Below are positions 52,674-61,404 of a stretch of DNA of 64,000 nt, piece by piece (position 1 is the first letter of the stretch; the number at the start of each line of letters is the position of its first letter). The DNA is taken from NCBI GenBank assembly GCA_964580235.1, contig CAZOJY010000001.1:46665-110664 (forward strand), in the 5' to 3' direction. The translations under genes were made by a program, and so were the position numbers. The notes under the pieces were generated by a model that saw only the letters and a list, made by a program, of their open reading frames with translations, made no database searches and was not told the DNA's origin. Source of the stretch: G020348385 sp964580235. Lineage in GTDB: Bacteria > Acidobacteriota > Aminicenantia > Aminicenantales > Aminicenantaceae.

Positions 52674-53272
52674 AAAAACGCGCAGTCTTTCTCGACAGAG
52701 ACGGTACTATCAACCAAGACGTAGGTTACCCCAACTCCTACGGCATGGTAAAAATCTTCCCTTACAGTTTCGCCGCCATCCGAAAATTGAATAAGGCCGG
52801 GTTTCTGGTGATTATAGTGACCAATCAGTCTGGAATCGGGAGAGGATTTATCGAAGAAAAAAACCTTCATAACATCCATCAGAAAATCCATCTCGCTTTT
52901 GCTCAAAAAAAAGCCTTCATTGACGGCATCTATTACTGTCCTCATTACGAGCGGTCCGAAATGCCAGAATACAGAAAGGCCTGCTCCTGCAGAAAGCCCG
53001 GCACCGGGATGGCCCAGCAAGCCGTTCGAGATTTTAACATTGACACCACTAAATCCTACATGATCGGGGATAAAATAGAAGACATTCTTTTCGGAATGAA
53101 TATCCATGCGAGCCCTATTCTTTTGTTAACAGGATTTGGCCAAAAGTCTCTCCCGGAACTCAGAGAAAAGGGAATGGAACCGGCCCATGTGGCAAAAACA
53201 CTGATAGACGCCGTTGAGTGGATACTCGAGAGGGAAAAACCAAAACATTTAGCAAAAAAAAGGATCAGATGA
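52670..53272 (+). CDS. gmhB: D-glycero-D-manno-heptose 1,7-bisphosphate 7-phosphatase
   Basis: HAD phosphatase of ADP-heptose synthesis. From the ATG overlapping waaF (ATGA) it has 200 aa: AVFLDRDGTINQDVGY (motif I, DRDGT), VTNQSGIGRG (motif II), the zinc loop with CPHYERSEMPEYRKACSCRKPGTGM (Cys-x-His...Cys-x-Cys) and IGDKIEDILFGMN (motif IV). Histidinol-phosphatase is the sister activity, but pairing with waaF favours GmhB. It overlaps rel by ATGA. Confidence 0.92.
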   Translation: MKKRAVFLDRDGTINQDVGYPNSYGMVKIFPYSFAAIRKLNKAGFLVIIVTNQSGIGRGFIEEKNLHNIHQKIHLAFAQKKAFIDGIYYCPHYERSEMPEYRKACSCRKPGTGMAQQAVRDFNIDTTKSYMIGDKIEDILFGMNIHASPILLLTGFGQKSLPELREKGMEPAHVAKTLIDAVEWILEREKPKHLAKKRIR

Positions 53273-55425
53273 TCAGGTTCGATGATATTTTGGAGGAGGC
53301 CTCTTCTCTCTATTCAGAAAAAGACATCACTATTCTTAAAAAGGCATATGTGTTTGCGGCCAGGGCTCATAAAGGACAGGTCCGCCGCTCAGGAGAACCT
53401 TATCTGAGCCACCCGCTCGAAGTAGCCAGGATGCTTTCAGAAATGAAGCTCGATTGTGTCACTCTAGCCGCTGGGTTACTGCATGATGTACTGGAAGACA
53501 CCGATGTGACATCCGGTGACCTGGAGAAAGACTTCGGGAAGGAAATTGCCGGGCTTGTTGAAGGAGTCACAAAGATCAGCCGCGTCCAAGAAGCTTCTCC
53601 TGAAATCAGGCAGGCTGAAAGTATACGCAAAATCATTCTGGCCATGACCGATGATCTGCGCGTTATTTTCATCAAGCTGACCGACCGGGTTCACAACCTC
53701 AAAACGTTAAAGTTTCTCCCCGAAAACAAACAAAAACAGGTCGCCCAGGAAACCTTGGAAATTTATGTTCCCATCGCAAACAGGCTTGGAATGGGACGGA
53801 TAAAGGCAGAACTGGAGGACCTTTCTTTTCGATATGTTTCTCCCGAGGAATACTTTAAGATGGCCTCGCTGGTTGAGCCCCGGAGGAAGAAAGCGGAAAA
53901 GGAGATCAAAAAAATCAAAAAAACTCTCCGGGGATTGATGGCAGAAAATAATATCACCGCCGATATTTTTTCACGTATAAAACGCCTTTACAGCATTTAC
54001 AACAAGATGAAATATCAAAACATCGATTTTGATCAAGTTTACGACTTCATGGCTATCCGAATCATTACAGATTCGGTCAAAAACTGCTATGCCGCTCTTG
54101 GAATCATTCATCAAAGATGGCCTCATTTTCCGCACCGGTTCCGGGATCTCATTTCCATGCCCAAGCCTAATCTGTACCAGGCCCTTCACACCACGATCAT
54201 CACCGAAAATAAGCAGACAATTGAAATCCAAGTTCGCACACAGGCCATGCATAATATGGCCGAAAATGGGATTTCGGCACATTGGAAATACAAAGAAAAA
54301 TCGCCCCGCGCCATCATAAAAGAAGATGCTCGACTTCACTGGCTAAGAGAGATGGTGGAGCTGTACAAAGAACAAAAGAGTCCAAAGGAGTTTTTAAAAA
54401 ATTTAAAAATTAACCTTATTCCGGAAGAAGTCTACGTGTTCACTCCTAAAGGAAAAGTCGTCACGCTTCCTGCGGGTGCTTCGGTTCTGGATTTTGCCTT
54501 CAAAATTCACTCTGAAATCGGACTTCAAGCCAAAGAGGGCATCGTCAACGGCCAGAAGACTCCATTAAAAACCGTTTTGAAGACAGGAGATATCATCGAA
54601 ATTTTCACTTCCCCTGAAAAACGGCCCAGTCGAGATTGGCTGAACAAGGCTTTTACCTCAAAGGCCAGATATCACATCAAACACTGGTTCAAACAGCAGA
54701 ACAAAATAAAGAATACGGCTATGGGCAAAAAACTTTGGGAGAAAAAAATTACAGAATACAAATTGCCGGGTGCATCTTTAAAGAAAGAAAATCTTTTGAA
54801 AATTCTCGCAGAGGAAACGCCCTATCGGGTTCCGGACATCGACGCCTTTTATGTTTTGATCGGCTCAGGAAAAGTGATTCTGAATAAACGGTTCATGGAA
54901 AAAATTTTACATGGAGAAAAATTATCGGATAAAAAAGAAACCATTCTAAAAAAAGTCGTGGCAAAAGTTACAAAAAAGCCTAAGCCGATGATCGAAGTTA
55001 AAGAAAGGGATGAGGCCATTATTAACCTGGCCAAATGTTGCGCACCCATTCGTGGAGAGCCAATCCTGGGCTATATCACTTCAGGCAAAGGCGTAACGGT
55101 TCACGCCCAGAGGTGTTCGCTCGTGAAAAAAGAACTCCTCGACCCTCAGCGCTTCGTGGACGCCTCCTGGTCTTCCTCTTCTGCAGAGGGCGTTTATCAA
55201 AGCAGGATTTTAGTAAAAAGCCAAGATTCGCCGGGCGTTTTAGCCCAGCTCACAACCGCAATAGCTGAACTGGGAGGAAATATCACCAAGGCTCACGTGG
55301 ATACGTATGCCGATAAAAAAGCACAGATAAAACTGACTATCGTAATTCGAGATATAAAACACCTTGAACAAATCATAAAAAAAATATTAGGAATTAAAGA
55401 GGTCTCTTTTGTCGAAAGAGTCTAG
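53269..55425 (+). CDS. rel: (p)ppGpp synthetase/hydrolase (Rel/SpoT, bifunctional type)
   Basis: Alarmone enzyme of the stringent response, 718 aa from the ATG overlapping gmhB with AAGGA upstream. Order: HD hydrolase domain (about 25-180; HPLEVARMLSEMKLD, GLLHDVLEDTDV intact, RVHNLKTLKF), synthetase domain (about 230-350; YDFMAIRIIT, FRDLISMPKPNLYQALHTTII), TGS (EEVYVFTPKGKVVTLPAGASVLDFAF), helical region and ACT (about 645-718; GVLAQLTTAIAELGGNI). Intact HD and synthetase motifs indicate both activities. Its stop overlaps the convergent rpmB by 4 bp. Confidence 0.96.
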   Translation: MIRFDDILEEASSLYSEKDITILKKAYVFAARAHKGQVRRSGEPYLSHPLEVARMLSEMKLDCVTLAAGLLHDVLEDTDVTSGDLEKDFGKEIAGLVEGVTKISRVQEASPEIRQAESIRKIILAMTDDLRVIFIKLTDRVHNLKTLKFLPENKQKQVAQETLEIYVPIANRLGMGRIKAELEDLSFRYVSPEEYFKMASLVEPRRKKAEKEIKKIKKTLRGLMAENNITADIFSRIKRLYSIYNKMKYQNIDFDQVYDFMAIRIITDSVKNCYAALGIIHQRWPHFPHRFRDLISMPKPNLYQALHTTIITENKQTIEIQVRTQAMHNMAENGISAHWKYKEKSPRAIIKEDARLHWLREMVELYKEQKSPKEFLKNLKINLIPEEVYVFTPKGKVVTLPAGASVLDFAFKIHSEIGLQAKEGIVNGQKTPLKTVLKTGDIIEIFTSPEKRPSRDWLNKAFTSKARYHIKHWFKQQNKIKNTAMGKKLWEKKITEYKLPGASLKKENLLKILAEETPYRVPDIDAFYVLIGSGKVILNKRFMEKILHGEKLSDKKETILKKVVAKVTKKPKPMIEVKERDEAIINLAKCCAPIRGEPILGYITSGKGVTVHAQRCSLVKKELLDPQRFVDASWSSSSAEGVYQSRILVKSQDSPGVLAQLTTAIAELGGNITKAHVDTYADKKAQIKLTIVIRDIKHLEQIIKKILGIKEVSFVERV

Positions 55426-55613
55426 ACGGTCTTGGTAACTTTCCCGGATCGGAGGCATCTTGTGCACACCCATATGCTTTTTGTCCCTGCCGGGGTTTGC
55501 GCTCTGACCTTTTGCAGATTCGGCTTCCATTTCTTCTTGGAGGCCTTATGTGAATGACTAAGACTTTGCCCAAAGACCGGGGCTTTTCCACATATCTCAC
55601 ACGCTTTTGGCAT
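55422..55613 (-). CDS. rpmB: 50S ribosomal protein L28
   Basis: A 63 aa ribosomal protein: MPKACEICGKAPVFGQSLSHSHKASKKKWKPNLQKV followed by KSIWVCTRCLRSGKVTKTV. It is a zinc-binding (C+) form with Cys pairs C-x2-C at both ends. It is monocistronic and convergent with rel, sharing 4 bp at the stops. A promoter is proposed at 55650-55678. Confidence 0.95.
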   Translation of the reverse strand: MPKACEICGKAPVFGQSLSHSHKASKKKWKPNLQKVRAQTPAGTKSIWVCTRCLRSGKVTKTV

Positions 55614-55649
55614 TTTTCATTCTCTTTAAATGGCAATTCTGAACAAGCA

Positions 55650-55678
55650 TTTATACCACAATTGAGTCCAAAAACCAA
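55650..55678 (-). promoter_or_regulatory. Putative rpmB promoter (extended -10)
   Basis: On the minus strand TTGGTT (55678-55673), 17 bp, TATAAA (55655-55650) with TGG directly upstream of the -10. Confidence 0.45.
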
Positions 55679-55862
55679 CCTATTAGGAATTTCCCGTGTG
55701 TTTGGTCATTTATTGTAAAGATTTTTACTTTGGAAAACACCTCTTAATTAAAATTTTACATGTTTTACGCACCACTCTTCCCCACAGAACACTTTTCCCC
55801 AGATGCAACGGGTTTACCCCTGGGTCTATTTGGTACAATTATTGCAGAAGCTTTTTACTGGC

Positions 55863-55891
55863 TTGACGTAAATTTTCAAAACAAGTATCTT
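55863..55891 (+). promoter_or_regulatory. Sigma-70 promoter of the envelope operon 55906-59906
   Basis: TTGACG (55863-55868), 17 bp, TATCTT (55886-55891). The start would be near 55898, only about 8 nt before the ATG at 55906. The 292-bp rpmB-55906 gap holds this and the rpmB promoter; no gene was seen in it. Confidence 0.65.
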
Positions 55892-55905
55892 AGTTTATAA
55901 GAAAG

Positions 55906-56286
55906 ATGAATAAAAAAGCTGTTTTTATTATCCTCCTGCTGCCTCTTTTATTTGTTTTTACTCGTTGCACATCCTCAATCCCTCAATCCCAGCTTCATTT
56001 CGGGATACTTGCTGCCCAGCGAAATCTTTGGGATGAAGCCATCTTCCGCTGGAAAAAAGCCGTTCAGATTGAACCTGATTCCCCTGCCGCTCACAACAAC
56101 CTGGCCGTTGCATACGAAAAAAAAGGTCTATGGGAGGTAGCGGGAAAAGAATATGAAATCGCTCTCAAACTGAGTCCTAAGAATGAATATATCCAGGCCA
56201 ATTATGAAAAATTCAAAAAACGTCTCGAAGAGGGTGACAAGGATGAGGACAAAGACAACAAAGATAAAAAGAAAAAAAAGAAATAA
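55906..56286 (+). CDS. TPR lipoprotein
   Basis: A 126 aa protein with a lipoprotein signal (FIILLLPLLFVFTRC, lipobox FTRC) and about two TPR-like helix-turn-helix repeats (NLWDEAIFRWKKAVQIEPDSPAAHNNLAVAYEKKGLWEVAGKEYEIALKLSPKN), followed by a tail of Asp/Lys repeats. Probably a scaffold on the periplasmic face of a membrane. The next gene starts inside its 3' end (44-bp overlap), and its charged tail is encoded by that overlap. No specific function is assignable; it is likely a partner of the downstream lipoprotein or barrel. Confidence 0.85.
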   Translation: MNKKAVFIILLLPLLFVFTRCTSSIPQSQLHFGILAAQRNLWDEAIFRWKKAVQIEPDSPAAHNNLAVAYEKKGLWEVAGKEYEIALKLSPKNEYIQANYEKFKKRLEEGDKDEDKDNKDKKKKKK

Positions 56287-56926
56287 CCTCTTTTTGTTGC
56301 TCGGCGTCTTGTTTTTTCTTTCCTGCGGCACGGGAGAACAACTGCGGCTGCGAATTGGACTGCCACGGAAATCACCGATAAATCTAGAAAATTTTAAAGA
56401 GATTATCATAACAAACTTTTTTATAAAAGATAAAGCAAAGGATTTTGATCTCAACAAAGAATTGAGCGAATATTTCACGACAGAACTCGACCAGAAAATC
56501 GATAAAAAAATCTCGTCCGCAGAAATTTTGTTAGAAAATGAAGACGTATTCCAGGATAGAAACTTCTGGCAAAAAATATGCCCAGGCAAAAAGGAAAGCC
56601 TCCTATTCACAGGAAGCCTGGAATACTCGGAGGAAATCCGGAAGGCAATCAAATCTGTGGATAAAAGGCGGTTTGAAGAGCCATTTCCGGAGGAATCCCG
56701 GATTGAGGAGCGCAGGTTTTACTCTTTCTCCCTTCAACTCTATCTCATTGACACACAATCAGGAGAGGCGCTCTATAAAAGAACTTTCAACGAAACCAAA
56801 ACTTACAAAAACCCTAATCAAACCGCCTATTTTGCTTTTTATGACATGATGTTGAACGTAAGAGATAAGCTTTTCCGCCAGATCCTGGGGGAGGAACAAA
56901 TCCAAGAAAGATATCTCATCAAGTAA
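56243..56926 (+). CDS. Lipoprotein of unknown function
   Basis: From the ATG at 56243 (GAGGG eight nt upstream) it has 227 aa. The basic start MRTKTTKIKRKKRNN is followed by a signal and lipobox LFFLSCGTG. The mature part mixes helices and strands: LENFKEIIITNFFIK, LSEYFTTELDQKI, LLFTGSLEYSEEIR, FYSFSLQLYLIDTQSGEALYKRTFNE. The pattern resembles LptE- or CsgG-like periplasmic alpha/beta sandwiches, but this is not an assignment. An upstream start at 56183 would put 20 extra residues deep in the TPR gene. It precedes the protease-barrel gene by 16 bp. Confidence 0.72.
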   Translation: MRTKTTKIKRKKRNNLFLLLGVLFFLSCGTGEQLRLRIGLPRKSPINLENFKEIIITNFFIKDKAKDFDLNKELSEYFTTELDQKIDKKISSAEILLENEDVFQDRNFWQKICPGKKESLLFTGSLEYSEEIRKAIKSVDKRRFEEPFPEESRIEERRFYSFSLQLYLIDTQSGEALYKRTFNETKTYKNPNQTAYFAFYDMMLNVRDKLFRQILGEEQIQERYLIK

Positions 56927-56942
56927 AAACCAAGGAGAAATC

Positions 56943-59906
56943 ATGCAATCTATAAAGAGATACTTTTTTCTTTTTCTCTTTGTTTTCATCGGTGCAAATT
57001 TGAGCTTCTCTCAAATAATGTATTATCCCTATTACGGAAAGAATAAAGTCCTTTATACAAATTTCAAGTGGAACGTTTACAAAACCGATCATTTCAACAT
57101 TTTTTATTACACGGATGACATCCGGGATCTTAAAATAATCGCCAACCTCGCTGAGAGCGCGTACAAATCCATAAGCCAGGATATCAAACATCAGCTCTCC
57201 GCCTCCGTCCCCCTTCTCTACTATAGAACCTCCACAGATTTCTACCAGACAAACTTGTTTCAGCTCCCCGAAGGCGTCCTTGGTGTGGCAGAACCTCTCC
57301 TGTACCGCATCGCGATCCAAGGGGATATGGCGATCGACGAAATTCATGATCTCATCGAGCATGAGCTCAGCCATGTCTTCGAATACGATATTCTCTGGGG
57401 ATCACCTGGAGGAGTGCTGTATGCTCTGTCCCAGCCCCCGGGGTGGATATTCGAAGGATACTGTGAATACAACACCCGGACATGGGCGCCGTGGTCTGCA
57501 ATGATCGTCAGGGATGCCGCACTGAATGACCGCATTCCTGAATTGGTGGGTGGCGGGCATCTCGCTTCTCGTTATCCTCTGCCTCGGCCCCCAGATTACG
57601 ATTTTGGTCACGCTCTCTTTGACTTTATCGAACACAAATACGGCAAAAATGGGATCCGGGACTTCTGGCATTCCATGAAGAATACCCCCCTCATAGGCAA
57701 CCAGAATCCAATTAAGCGTGCATTCAAGCAGCCGGTGAAAGAGTTCAATTACGAATTTAAAAAATACCTTCGTGCCAAATTCAAACCTTTCTTGACGAGA
57801 GAAAATCCTGAAGACTACAGCATTCCTATTGGTCCCGAATTCCCCCTGAATCCTTACTACTATGCTTACTCAATTGCGCTGTCTCCTTCTGGCGATATTG
57901 TTGCAGCTCTTCTCGCAAATTACAAAGATTTAGACTATGACATCATTCTATTTTCCACAAAAGATGGGAAAGTGATTAAAAACATCACAAAGGGATACAC
58001 AAACAAATATGAATTCATCCGGTTCGAAGTGGATCCATCAAAGGGTCGGGATATCGCTTGGTCTCCGGATGGAGACCGGATTGCTTTTTTCGGACGTTCC
58101 GGACAAAAACACTCTCTTTTCATAGCCAATCCTTTGACAGGCAAAATCGTTCAGAACGTAAGAATTAAGCAGGACCAGCCTTCCGCTCCCAGCTTTTTTC
58201 CTTCCGGAGATGAGCTTCTTTTTACGGCATTCGAGAATGGGATTCACGATATTTTTAAAATAAACCTTGCGAGCAGAAAGGTCCTGAATTTAACCGCCAA
58301 TGATCTTTTTGAGAAAGCTCCGACCATATCCCACGATGGAAAAAAAGTCGCCTACACTATTCGCATGGATGCCTATGATAAACTTTTTATCTCCCCTGCA
58401 AACAACCTGAAAAAAAGGACTCAATTGACCTTTGGGCCAGGAAATACAATCACGCCAACATTTTCTCAAAACGGTAAGGAACTTTACTTTTCAGGCGACA
58501 AAAAAGAAGCCTATAACATCTATTCCCTCAACCTGGAAAGCGGCGAGATCAAGCGGTTTACGGACGTAAGAACAGGCAATTTTTTTCCTTACCCCATGCC
58601 GAACGAATCCGATACGGTCCTTTTCTCCTCCTTCAACAAAGGGGCTTTTCAGATTTTCAAAAGCAAAATAGAAGGCCAGGTGGAAGAATCCGTGACCTTC
58701 GCCAAGAAGGACAATGAGGAGGAATTCGAGCGATTCGAGCCGATCGTAACTGTGGATATCGACGAAAAAAAGATTACCCCCTACAAAGGACTGAGCAAGC
58801 TTTTCTTGAACAACCGGCCCCCTATTGGTGCGATTATTTCAACAGACGGTTCGATTTACGGCGGCACAGCGCTCTCCTTTTCTGACCTTTTGGGAGATCA
58901 CAATTTCAGCCTGGTAGCATACCAGGTAAGAAGCTTTCGCTCTTACAGCTTCTCGTATGCAAACCTGAAAAAAAGATTTCAATTTATAGCCGAAGCCTTT
59001 CAGTACACCATTTATTATTATACGCCTTACAGTTATGTAGACCCCTTTTATTACGAGCGGCTCTCCTATAGAGATGCCCTGGCAACAAGAAAAATTTCCG
59101 GCGCCAGCTTCAATGGTTTCTACCCGTTCAATCGATACTATAGAGCTCAAGCTGGCCTTAGCTTTCTCAATTACGAAGAGGATTTTTTTGATCCTTTCTT
59201 TAGCCAAGCGCTTGGCCAGTCAAATCAAGCTTATGGATATTTCTATAACGGAAACGCTCTCTCGGCTTCGGCTGCCCTAATCGGAGAGACAACCCATTTC
59301 AGATATTATGGCCCTTACGCCGGAAATACTTTCCGGCTCAGTCTTTCCCAGACCATCCCTGTGTCCAATCGTTTTATCCGCAACACAACAGTCGAGGCTG
59401 ACCTTCGTCAATATTTGCCGATCGGAGGAGACACTCTTTTTGCCTTCCGTCTCAATATTTTTGCGAGCATGGGAAGGAATCCCTACGTTTTTTATTGGGG
59501 TGGAAACAACCAGGTCCGTTCTTCGTATTACTACAATATTGTGGGAAACAAAGGCTGGTACGCAAACTTAGAATTCAGAATTCCTCTGGTGAATGCCGCG
59601 TCAACGATAATCGGTCAGATCGGACCTGTTCGCGGCGTGTTCTTCTTTGATATGACCCGTGCCAAACTCGGAGGATATCCCGCAAAATTCTACGAATTTG
59701 AAGGTATCAGCAATTTTGGAACTCCGATGTTGAGAGTATCAGATGCAATCGGATCATACGGTTTTGGAATTGAATTTTTCCTCCTCGGTCTTCCGATGCA
59801 TCTAGACTGGGCAAAAAGGCTGGAGATTGCAGATATTTCCAGCCCGCTCAAGATTCATTCTTTCGGAAAATTCGATCTGAAATTCTGGATTGGATTCGAT
59901 TTCTAG
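56943..59906 (+). CDS. Exported metalloprotease-propeller-Omp85 barrel protein
   Basis: A 987 aa outer-membrane protein with a signal peptide (residues 1-23) and three parts. (1) Residues about 40-290: gluzincin-like metallopeptidase with HELSH (140-144) and GWIFEGYCEY, Glu171 as the expected third zinc ligand, as in peptidase MA families. (2) Residues about 305-610: TolB-like PD40 propeller repeats (SPSGDIVA, SPDGDRIAFF, FPSGDELLFTAF, SHDGKKVAYTI, SQNGKELYFSGD). (3) Residues about 640-987: barrel strands of bacterial surface antigen/Omp85 type with WGGNNQVRSS and GNKGWYANLEFRIPLVN, ending in the aromatic WIGFDF. There are no POTRA domains. GGAG lies shortly before the ATG. Function unknown. 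Confidence 0.85.
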   Translation: MQSIKRYFFLFLFVFIGANLSFSQIMYYPYYGKNKVLYTNFKWNVYKTDHFNIFYYTDDIRDLKIIANLAESAYKSISQDIKHQLSASVPLLYYRTSTDFYQTNLFQLPEGVLGVAEPLLYRIAIQGDMAIDEIHDLIEHELSHVFEYDILWGSPGGVLYALSQPPGWIFEGYCEYNTRTWAPWSAMIVRDAALNDRIPELVGGGHLASRYPLPRPPDYDFGHALFDFIEHKYGKNGIRDFWHSMKNTPLIGNQNPIKRAFKQPVKEFNYEFKKYLRAKFKPFLTRENPEDYSIPIGPEFPLNPYYYAYSIALSPSGDIVAALLANYKDLDYDIILFSTKDGKVIKNITKGYTNKYEFIRFEVDPSKGRDIAWSPDGDRIAFFGRSGQKHSLFIANPLTGKIVQNVRIKQDQPSAPSFFPSGDELLFTAFENGIHDIFKINLASRKVLNLTANDLFEKAPTISHDGKKVAYTIRMDAYDKLFISPANNLKKRTQLTFGPGNTITPTFSQNGKELYFSGDKKEAYNIYSLNLESGEIKRFTDVRTGNFFPYPMPNESDTVLFSSFNKGAFQIFKSKIEGQVEESVTFAKKDNEEEFERFEPIVTVDIDEKKITPYKGLSKLFLNNRPPIGAIISTDGSIYGGTALSFSDLLGDHNFSLVAYQVRSFRSYSFSYANLKKRFQFIAEAFQYTIYYYTPYSYVDPFYYERLSYRDALATRKISGASFNGFYPFNRYYRAQAGLSFLNYEEDFFDPFFSQALGQSNQAYGYFYNGNALSASAALIGETTHFRYYGPYAGNTFRLSLSQTIPVSNRFIRNTTVEADLRQYLPIGGDTLFAFRLNIFASMGRNPYVFYWGGNNQVRSSYYYNIVGNKGWYANLEFRIPLVNAASTIIGQIGPVRGVFFFDMTRAKLGGYPAKFYEFEGISNFGTPMLRVSDAIGSYGFGIEFFLLGLPMHLDWAKRLEIADISSPLKIHSFGKFDLKFWIGFDF

Positions 59907-59994
59907 CCCGATATTTTTTACCAAAAAAAGAAATCCTAAAAAAAATCACAATTTTCTTGAATTTGAATATCGGGAGTGCTATTATGTCCGAGCC

Positions 59995-60059
59995 TTCTCC
60001 ACAGAAGTTATTCAGCAAACCAGAAGGTTTTCCACAAGTGTGGAAATATCTGTGGAAAT
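59995..60059. other. Cluster of DnaA boxes upstream of dnaA (putative oriC part)
   Basis: Four TCCACA cores occur in 65 bp: TTCTCCACA (59995-60003), TTTTCCACA (60028-60036), and on the other strand TGTGGAAAT at 60039-60047 and 60051-60059. The first two differ from TTATCCACA at one base. The second and third form the perfect inverted repeat TTTCCACA-AG-TGTGGAAA (60029-60046). This is likely an origin element and/or autoregulatory operator of dnaA. Confidence 0.75.
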
Positions 60060-60072
60060 CTTAAACTATCAC

Positions 60073-61404
60073 ATGGAAGACAAACAAAACGCTAATCCTT
60101 GGCTTCAAATCAAAGAAGCTGTTAAACAAGAAATCGACAGAAATAGTTATGAAACCTGGTTCGACCCAACAATATTTATAGGTCAAGAGGGCAACGGTCT
60201 TTATATCAAAGTCCCAAATTCCTACTTTAAGGACTGGCTCTCGTTTCATTATCTCAGCTTAATAAATAAATGTTCAACAGCTCTTTTTGGAAAGGTTTTC
60301 GAGATAAAATATATTTTCGAGGACACGCCCAATCAATTTATGAGGCGATCTCCACATGAACGCCGGTCCAGGCATGGGGGCCTGCTTAATCCCAATCTAA
60401 ATCCCAACTATACGTTCGAAAACTTTGTCGTTGGTTCCTGCAATCAATTTGCTCATGCAGCCGCCTCTGCGATTGTGAATAATCCTGCAAAATCATACAA
60501 CCCTTTATATGTTTATGGGGGCGCGGGTTTAGGAAAAACCCACTTGATGAATGCCATCGGCCACAGCATCCTGGATAATAATCTCGGCCTTAAAATTTTG
60601 TATATAACGACTGAAAAATTTATGAATGACTTGATCAATCACCTCCAATACGGAAAGGTTCTGGATTTTCGTCAAAAATACCGCAGCGTGGATGTCCTTT
60701 TAATAGATGATATCCACTATCTCTCAGGAAGAGAAAGAACTAAAGAAGAATTTTTCCATACCTTCAATCACCTTTATGACAGCCAGAAGCAAATCGTCAT
60801 TTCCAGCGACTGCCCCCCTAAAGAGATCCCTAATCTTGAGGAAAGATTCAGCTCTCGCTTTGAATGGGGATTGATTGCCGACCTCAAACCTCCTGATATC
60901 GAAACAAGAATAGCCATTCTCAATAAAAAATCTGAACTTGAAGATATATCGCTTCCTGAAAGCGTGGCCCTGTATATATCAGATAAAGTCCACTCTAACA
61001 TTCGAGAGCTTGAAGGCTATTTGAGAAGAGTTATCGCATATTCTTCCCTCAAAGGAGAGCCGATCGATCTTGATCTAACTAAAGAAGCACTAAAAACACT
61101 TCTGGATTCATCTATGACGATTGTCACAGTTGAAAAAATTCAAAAAACCATCGGCCATGAGTTCAAGATTAAGATATCCCAGCTAAAAGCAAAGAACAAT
61201 TCCCCGAAGATTGCCTTTCCCAGACAAATCGCCATGTATCTTTCAAAACAAATGACAAAAACCTCTTTGTCAGAGATTGGTAAAAAATTCGGTGGAAAAC
61301 ATCACACAACCGTTCTCCACAGCATAAGAAAAATAGAAAAATTAAGAACAAAAGACACAGAATTTGACAAAAAAATAAACACATTGATCAACCAAATCCA
61401 TTAG
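60073..61404 (+). CDS. dnaA: Chromosomal replication initiator DnaA
   Basis: AAA+ initiator that melts the origin and loads DnaB. From ATG 60073 it has 443 aa: domain I (NPWLQIKEAVKQEIDRNSYETWFDPT), a short linker, AAA+ domain III with Walker A GGAGLGKT (149-156), Walker B VLLIDDIHYL and SSRF arginine finger, and domain IV HTH with GGKHHTTV (407-414), where the usual signature is GGRDHTTV. The frame is open to 59890, but the extra residues lack similarity and cross the DnaA boxes. No ribosome site is visible; TAAACT lies 5 nt before the ATG. dnaN follows after 116 bp. Confidence 0.96.
   Translation: MEDKQNANPWLQIKEAVKQEIDRNSYETWFDPTIFIGQEGNGLYIKVPNSYFKDWLSFHYLSLINKCSTALFGKVFEIKYIFEDTPNQFMRRSPHERRSRHGGLLNPNLNPNYTFENFVVGSCNQFAHAAASAIVNNPAKSYNPLYVYGGAGLGKTHLMNAIGHSILDNNLGLKILYITTEKFMNDLINHLQYGKVLDFRQKYRSVDVLLIDDIHYLSGRERTKEEFFHTFNHLYDSQKQIVISSDCPPKEIPNLEERFSSRFEWGLIADLKPPDIETRIAILNKKSELEDISLPESVALYISDKVHSNIRELEGYLRRVIAYSSLKGEPIDLDLTKEALKTLLDSSMTIVTVEKIQKTIGHEFKIKISQLKAKNNSPKIAFPRQIAMYLSKQMTKTSLSEIGKKFGGKHHTTVLHSIRKIEKLRTKDTEFDKKINTLINQIH

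Noticed and set aside
55760..55810. TTCCCCACA and TTTTCCCCA as extra DnaA boxes
   Set aside because: Two mismatches each and far from the dnaA cluster.
59890..60072. N-terminal extension of DnaA by 61 codons
   Set aside because: Overlaps the preceding stop and runs through the DnaA boxes; domain I begins naturally at 60073.
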